In this document: one piece after another, positions 41,736-45,450 of the stretch | Position numbering within the stretch: the stretch's first letter is position 1 | How the letters are laid out: each line of letters begins with the position of its first letter | Source: DASWIG01 sp965371445 | Lineage (GTDB): Bacteria; Acidobacteriota; Thermoanaerobaculia; Multivoradales; J023 | Direction: 5' to 3' | Length of the DNA: 45,450 bases | NCBI GenBank assembly: GCA_965371445.1 | Contig: CBDUYN010000069.1 | Location: forward strand, 1 to 45,450 | Notes under the pieces: generated by a model | Databases searched by the model: none | What the model was told of the DNA's origin: nothing | What the model saw: only the letters and a program-made list of their open reading frames with translations | Made by a program: the position numbers and the translations under genes

Positions 41736-42865
41736 ACTGGCGCAACAACCTGGCCAGGCGCTATGCCTTTTTCGAAAGGTATCCGGAGGCGAACGAAGAA
41801 TACGAGAGGATCTTCGCCGACGGCACGACTCATTGGGGAACGTTTGCCAACGCCGCTAACGCCTACGCAGCTCTTGGTGATCTGGAGAAGGGCTATCGTC
41901 TGCTCTCCGAGGCCATCCGGGAGAATCCGAAAGACTGGCTGCTCCACTACTCGCTCGCCTGGCATTTGACCGAGTGGGGTCGACTGGAGGAGGCAGCGGT
42001 GCCTCTCGCGACCGCCGCCGAGCTGCAGCCAGGACACTATTTCCTCCACTACGGCGCCTGGCGCCGCGAGGTCTTACGCGAAGACTGGACGGCAGCGCAG
42101 CGCGAGGCCGAATCGCTGCTCGCCTGCGAGGACTCCTTCGCTCGCTGGCGGGGAGCGGTGTCGCTCGCGCGCAACGCCCTCTACCACGGCCAGGGAGCGG
42201 AGGCTCTGAGGAGGTTCGACGAGGCGATCGCCGCCTCGGAAGGGGCGGACCGGGCGTTCGCCCGGTGCTTCAAGGCAGAGCTCTTGCTGGCGTTGGGCGA
42301 CCCCGGCGGGGCGCTTGCCGAGGCGCAGCAGGCCCAGGAAGAGGGGCGTGAAGAGTTCCCGGAGCTGCAAGGCTTCTACTTCGCCGCTCTCGCCCGGGAG
42401 GCGGCTGGAGAAAGCTCGAAAGCTGACGCACTCCTTGAGACGCTACGGGAGCGCTGGCGGCGCCAACCCAACGCGGTCGAGGAACGCCAGATTCTCCACC
42501 TCTCGGGACTCCTGGCTCTGGAGCGAGGCAAGGCGGATGCGGCGGCCGATTCCCTCGGCCGAGCGGCGGTGCTCCTACCTCCGAAAGGGGTCGAATTCCA
42601 CTGGCACGTCTTTCCCGACCACGTTCCGGTGTGGACGTCGCTCGGCGAAGCCGAGCTCGCCGCCGGGCGTCCCCGGGAGGCCCTCGTCTGGCTCGAGCGC
42701 GTCGCGGCGAGCGGCTCCGAGCACCTTGAGCAACCCCTCGCCTACGTGAGGGGCCTCTACCTCAAAGGCACCGCCCATCAAGACCTCGGCGAGACCGAAG
42801 AGGCCCGTCGGAGCTTCGAACGTTTCCGGAGCTTCTGGGCCGGCGGCGATCTCGCTCAGGAATGA
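41735..42865 (+). pseudogene. TPR region of a probable Ser/Thr kinase, 5' end lost
   Basis: The frame is open from the junction with the sigma gene: RYAFFERYPEANEEYERIF, then ALGDLEKGYRLLSEAIRENP, LEEAAVPLATAAELQPGHYF, EALRRFDEAIAASEG and further TPRs to a stop at 42865. TPR tails of this size belong to kinases that are commonly encoded after this kind of ECF sigma gene; that link is inference. No start or kinase domain remains. ATG-led translation could still begin at 41966-41968 as an ordinary TPR protein. Confidence 0.65.
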
Positions 42866-42890
42866 GCTGCCGCTGCGCCGCGCGTCCAGC

Positions 42891-43169
42891 TCAACCCGAG
42901 CCTGCCTCGTCTCCCCCGGTGGGCCTGTCCAGCTTCGACCTCAAGTACTCGAAGATGGCGTTCATGTCGCCCGCCACGAGAAGCTCGCCCTCGTGCTCGG
43001 TGAGCTGATTCTGATACTGCTCGACGAGGTCGACCCGATACTCTTCGCTGTCGATGACCTCGTCGATCTCCTCCTCGATCCCCTCCTCGGGTTGCGGAAG
43101 GTAGTTGCGGAGCATCTCGGCGTTCAAAGCCAGAAGGGCGGTGATCCGGGAAACGGCCTGTGCGCTCAT
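42891..43169 (-). CDS. small acidic protein, unknown
   Basis: ATG 43169 with an AAGGAG site gives 92 residues: SAQAVSRITALLALNAEMLRNYLPQPEEGIEEEIDEVI, then YRVDLVEQYQNQLTEHEGELLVAGDMNAIFEYLRSKL. It is helical and strongly acidic in the middle. I do not recognise the family. The gene is single, between the TPR frame and the WD40-like gene. Confidence 0.6.
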   Translation of the reverse strand: MSAQAVSRITALLALNAEMLRNYLPQPEEGIEEEIDEVIDSEEYRVDLVEQYQNQLTEHEGELLVAGDMNAIFEYLRSKLDRPTGGDEAGSG

Positions 43170-43301
43170 GGGAACTCCTTTCGTTGAGCCGGGAAAGGAT
43201 ATCGACAAACGCTCCGCTCGGGAACCGTTTCCCTGAAGCCGTCGGCGGGAAAACCGGGGAATTCATCTTTTCCGCGGTTCTTTCGAGGACGGTTCGTAAG
43301 A

Positions 43302-44237
43302 TCAGCCCAAGGCCTCGAGATAGGCCTGGGTCGGCCGCCTCTCGTCGGGGTGGGAAGGACCGCCGCCGGGCGAAGGGCCGCCCGGGCGGCCGTACCGCTC
43401 CGGCTCCTGGCCGAAGAGGTCCCGCCAGACCTCCGGTGGCAGCTCGCCCGGGACCAGCTTGCGGCCGGCATGGCCGCGCGCCAGCTCTTCCAGGTCCTCG
43501 ATGCGAACGCGGTAGACGTCAAGGTAACTCCTCGGCGGCTCGGTCAGGGATCGCCGGGAGACCGCCAGGCGCCGGCCGGCGGGATCGAATGCCAACGAAA
43601 GGACTCTCGACGTCGCGCCGCGGCCGTGCCCGAGGTGAACCGGGGTCCACCTGGGCCGCCGGTCGGGGGTCCGGTGTGCCGGGGAATCGCCGCGGCGAAA
43701 CCAGAGGGAGACGCCGCCGCGCTCGTCGCCGACCGCCAAACGCTCGCCGTCGCCGCTGAATTCGGCCACGGTCACGCAGCAGGGCGGGCCCGACGGGGGG
43801 CCGACGATCAGCCGGCCGGCCTCGAGGAAGGACACGCGCCCCCGCTCGTCGATGAGAGCAAGGCGCTCCGCGTCGTGGGCTGCCAGGCGCACGATCTGCT
43901 GGGGCTCGTCGTCGCCGGGCTTCCAGAGGAGAAGTCGGGGCGGGCCCTTCAGCTCGGTCCGCCGATCGCAGCCGGTTTCCGGCTCCGGCGTCCGGACCGG
44001 CAGCGCCCAGGGTTTGGCGAGGTCCCACAGGAGCGGCTCGTGCGTAGCCGACTCGGAGAGCAGCCGGCCGCCGTCGAGCAAGGCGATGGTGTCGAGCCGG
44101 GCGTCCGGGGGGACCGCGAGAGCCGCCGGCTCGGCGGGGAGCCAGGCGTCGGAGAGCAGCGCGGCCTCGTCGGGCCGCACCTTCGGGAAGATCCCGAGAA
44201 ACCTCGGGAGCTCGGCGAGCTTCACCGAAAGCGCCAT
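43302..44237 (-). CDS. WD40-like beta-propeller protein, possibly a C-terminal part
   Basis: The 311-residue frame contains WD40-type strands: LDTIALLDGGRLLSESATHEPLLWDL, AEFSGDGERLAVGDERGGVSLWF, VLSLAFDPAGRRLAVSRRSL. It ends with the ELARGHAGRKLVPGELPPEVWRDLFGQEP module that closes many bacterial WD40 proteins. Only three or four blades are recognisable, and no signal or partner domain is seen, so it may be cut from a longer protein. The start (ATG 44237) is not backed by a clear ribosome site. Confidence 0.55.
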   Translation of the reverse strand: MALSVKLAELPRFLGIFPKVRPDEAALLSDAWLPAEPAALAVPPDARLDTIALLDGGRLLSESATHEPLLWDLAKPWALPVRTPEPETGCDRRTELKGPPRLLLWKPGDDEPQQIVRLAAHDAERLALIDERGRVSFLEAGRLIVGPPSGPPCCVTVAEFSGDGERLAVGDERGGVSLWFRRGDSPAHRTPDRRPRWTPVHLGHGRGATSRVLSLAFDPAGRRLAVSRRSLTEPPRSYLDVYRVRIEDLEELARGHAGRKLVPGELPPEVWRDLFGQEPERYGRPGGPSPGGGPSHPDERRPTQAYLEALG

Positions 44238-44358
44238 CCCCCGGACACACCACAGGCGGACCTCGGCGCCCCCGGGGCCCCGTTCGGCGGTGGAGGCGCC
44301 AGTCGTCCCGAACCAGGAGAAGCCAGCGAGCTGAGTTGACGGCCTGGCCGAGATGCAC

Positions 44359-44364
44359 TACACT
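44359..44364 (+). promoter_or_regulatory. TACACT -10 hexamer, 7 nt from start codon
   Basis: TACACT, a 7-nt gap, then ATG 44372 of the VapB-type gene. No Shine-Dalgarno; fits the leaderless pattern. Confidence 0.45.
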
Positions 44365-44371
44365 GTCATAC

Positions 44372-44659
44372 ATGTCGAAGACGGCCGTCTACAGCTGGCG
44401 CCTGTCCGCCCCCCTGAAACGTGCCTTGGAGGATGCGGCACGGGAGAGCCGCGAGAGTGTCGCGGAGCTCCTGGAGCGCATCGTCCGGGAGTGGCTCGCG
44501 AGCTCGGCTGTCGCTGACGACGAGCAAGAGCAGGATCGCCGGCAAGCGGCGGCGGCAAGGTGCTTCGGAAAGATACGGGGGAACGACCCCGATCGGGCGG
44601 CGAAGGCCTCGGAGGCCATCCGGACGCGGCTGGCCCAACGGCATGATCGCCTGTCATGA
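44372..44659 (+). CDS. vapB: VapB-type ribbon-helix-helix antitoxin
   Basis: The 95-residue protein opens with an RHH pattern (TAVYSWRLSAPLKRALEDAARESRESVAELLERIVREWL). The remainder (QEQDRRQAAAARCFGKIRGNDPDRAAKASEAIRTRL) is a helical toxin-binding region. Its stop overlaps the toxin ATG (ATGA, 44656-44659). Confidence 0.85.
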   Translation: MSKTAVYSWRLSAPLKRALEDAARESRESVAELLERIVREWLASSAVADDEQEQDRRQAAAARCFGKIRGNDPDRAAKASEAIRTRLAQRHDRLS

Positions 44660-45072
44660 CACCCTGGGGCCTCATCGACACCGGAGCGATCCTCGCCCTT
44701 CTCGACGAAGGTGACCGCTGGCATGAGCGCTGTGTCGAAGCGTTTCAAGAGCTTCGGTTGCCGCTCGCCACCTCGGCAGCGATTCTCGCCGAGCTGTTTC
44801 ACCTTTTGGAGGGGCCGCAGGAATACGCCGCAGCCTGGGGGTTCTTGCGCTCAGGAGCCGTGACCGTTCTGCCGATTGAAGACGATCACTTGCCCGAGCT
44901 CGAAAGCCTGATGGAGAAATACCGCGACCGGCCGATGGACTTTGCCGACGCGACCCTCGTGCATCTGGCTCGGCGCGAAAAACTGGTGACGGTCTTGACG
45001 GTCGACAACGACGACTTCGAAACCTACCGGATCGACGGAAAACGCCAATTCCGCGTCGTCCCCGGACGATGA
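44656..45072 (+). CDS. vapC: VapC-type PIN-domain ribonuclease toxin
   Basis: The 138-residue protein has the PIN acidic set: Asp 8 in GLIDTGAILALLD, Glu 46 in ILAELFHLLE, Asp 95/98 in PMDFADATLVHLA and Asp 117 in LTVDNDDF. VapC toxins cut tRNA or rRNA with Mg. It appears intact and is translationally coupled to the antitoxin. Confidence 0.92.
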   Translation: MTPWGLIDTGAILALLDEGDRWHERCVEAFQELRLPLATSAAILAELFHLLEGPQEYAAAWGFLRSGAVTVLPIEDDHLPELESLMEKYRDRPMDFADATLVHLARREKLVTVLTVDNDDFETYRIDGKRQFRVVPGR

Positions 45073-45079
45073 AGGGCGA

Positions 45080-45187
45080 GCCCTTCCTAGGAACAAATCC
45101 GGTTCCCGCCGGATTTCCGCCCCTTGTTCCTACCGGTGATGCCGTCGCGTAGCGACGTGAGGTGCTCTTAAGGTGCCACCCATTAGA
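45080..45187. repeat. REP block matching 2613-2643 and 2864-2929
   Basis: Contains the exact 31-bp copy (45080-45110), the CGTCGCGTAGCGACG palindrome, and a degenerate AGGTGCCACCCATTAG motif at 45171-45186. The remaining 45188-45450 is GC-rich intergenic DNA with further GGGGCG-type inverted pieces and no supportable gene. Confidence 0.75.
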
Positions 45188-45450
45188 AGGCGCCGGTGAC
45201 GACGCTGCGCGTCGTCCCTCTTGCCCGCGGGGCGGGCGGGGCGCCTGCCGTGGGGGGCGAAGTCCCCCAAGTGAGCCGTTCGTCGACCGCCTCGCGCTCG
45301 CGTCGTCTCGGTGGCCGTCTTCGTCTTTCGCTGGGAGCGCCGGCGTCCCGCCGGCCGTGGGGGGCGATTTACCCCACGCCGAGCGGGGTCGGGGAGCTGG
45401 CCCGTAGTAAGAGGCCCCTTTACAAGGCCGGGGGGTATGCGCCGCTCAGC

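Overview
The window is high-GC bacterial DNA. It looks like an Acidobacteriota-type chromosome, possibly Thermoanaerobaculia-like. That placement is inferred from a CRTAC1/UnbV repeat protein, an Acidobacteria/Planctomycete-style ECF sigma factor next to a kinase-type TPR region, and many small palindromic repeats. No rRNA or tRNA gene was recognised. A conserved housekeeping backbone is interrupted by accessory DNA that carries toxin-antitoxin pairs, transposase remnants and genes broken by deletion.

Layout. 0-3 kb is mostly decayed: a RAYT-type transposase remnant with its own hairpin repeats, a CusA/CzcA efflux-pump fragment, a small secreted Cys-rich protein and a REP/BIME-rich intergenic stretch. 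3-7.4 kb is accessory: an ArsR-like regulator with a dyad at its start, a zeta-like kinase toxin with partner, a ParB-like gene with a stop and a frameshift, an array of seven GTTGAC-N19-GTCAAC dyads at 42-43 bp period, a CGNR zinc-finger regulator, an IS91-like scrap and a MazEF-type pair. 7.5-10.1 kb is argG-argH. 10.1-11.1 kb holds broken toxin-antitoxin genes. 11.1-15.9 kb is one minus-strand operon: small membrane protein, sodium:solute symporter, redoxin, TPR/FG-GAP/UnbV protein. At 16.0 kb a short plus-strand gene encodes an AhpD/carboxymuconolactone decarboxylase-like protein whose CxxC motif reads Cys-Tyr-Pro-TGA. A hairpin follows at the right distance for a bacterial SECIS, so it is a good selenoprotein candidate. 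16.3-21 kb is backbone: rlmN, a small unknown gene, tatA, a lytic transglycosylase, a Fis-type HTH protein and a LysM protein.

21.4-31.5 kb is mixed: a nucleotidyltransferase/partner pair, a protoporphyrinogen oxidase fragment, glycerate kinase, a two-gene putative defence unit (small protein plus a 1184-residue SIR2-STAND-TPR protein), a secreted amidohydrolase, then a graveyard of IS256, ISL3 and IS3 pieces and truncated membrane proteins. 31.5-37 kb has an unknown 498-residue protein, a C39-peptidase ABC exporter fused by deletion to its HlyD partner, and a separate membrane fusion protein. 37.1-38.8 kb is purM-purN. 38.9-40.5 kb is a PD-(D/E)XK protein plus an unknown partner with an AT-rich in-frame segment, flanked by 38-bp direct repeats. 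40.5-43 kb holds a methyltransferase with its core deleted and an ECF sigma gene joined to the TPR end of a probable kinase gene. The window closes with a WD40-like protein, a VapBC pair and a REP block that matches the one at 2.6-2.9 kb.

Two themes cut across the window. Several genes are joined or shortened by clean deletions. Several accessory genes have a TANNNT hexamer 6-7 nt before the start codon, usually with no Shine-Dalgarno, which suggests leaderless transcripts.
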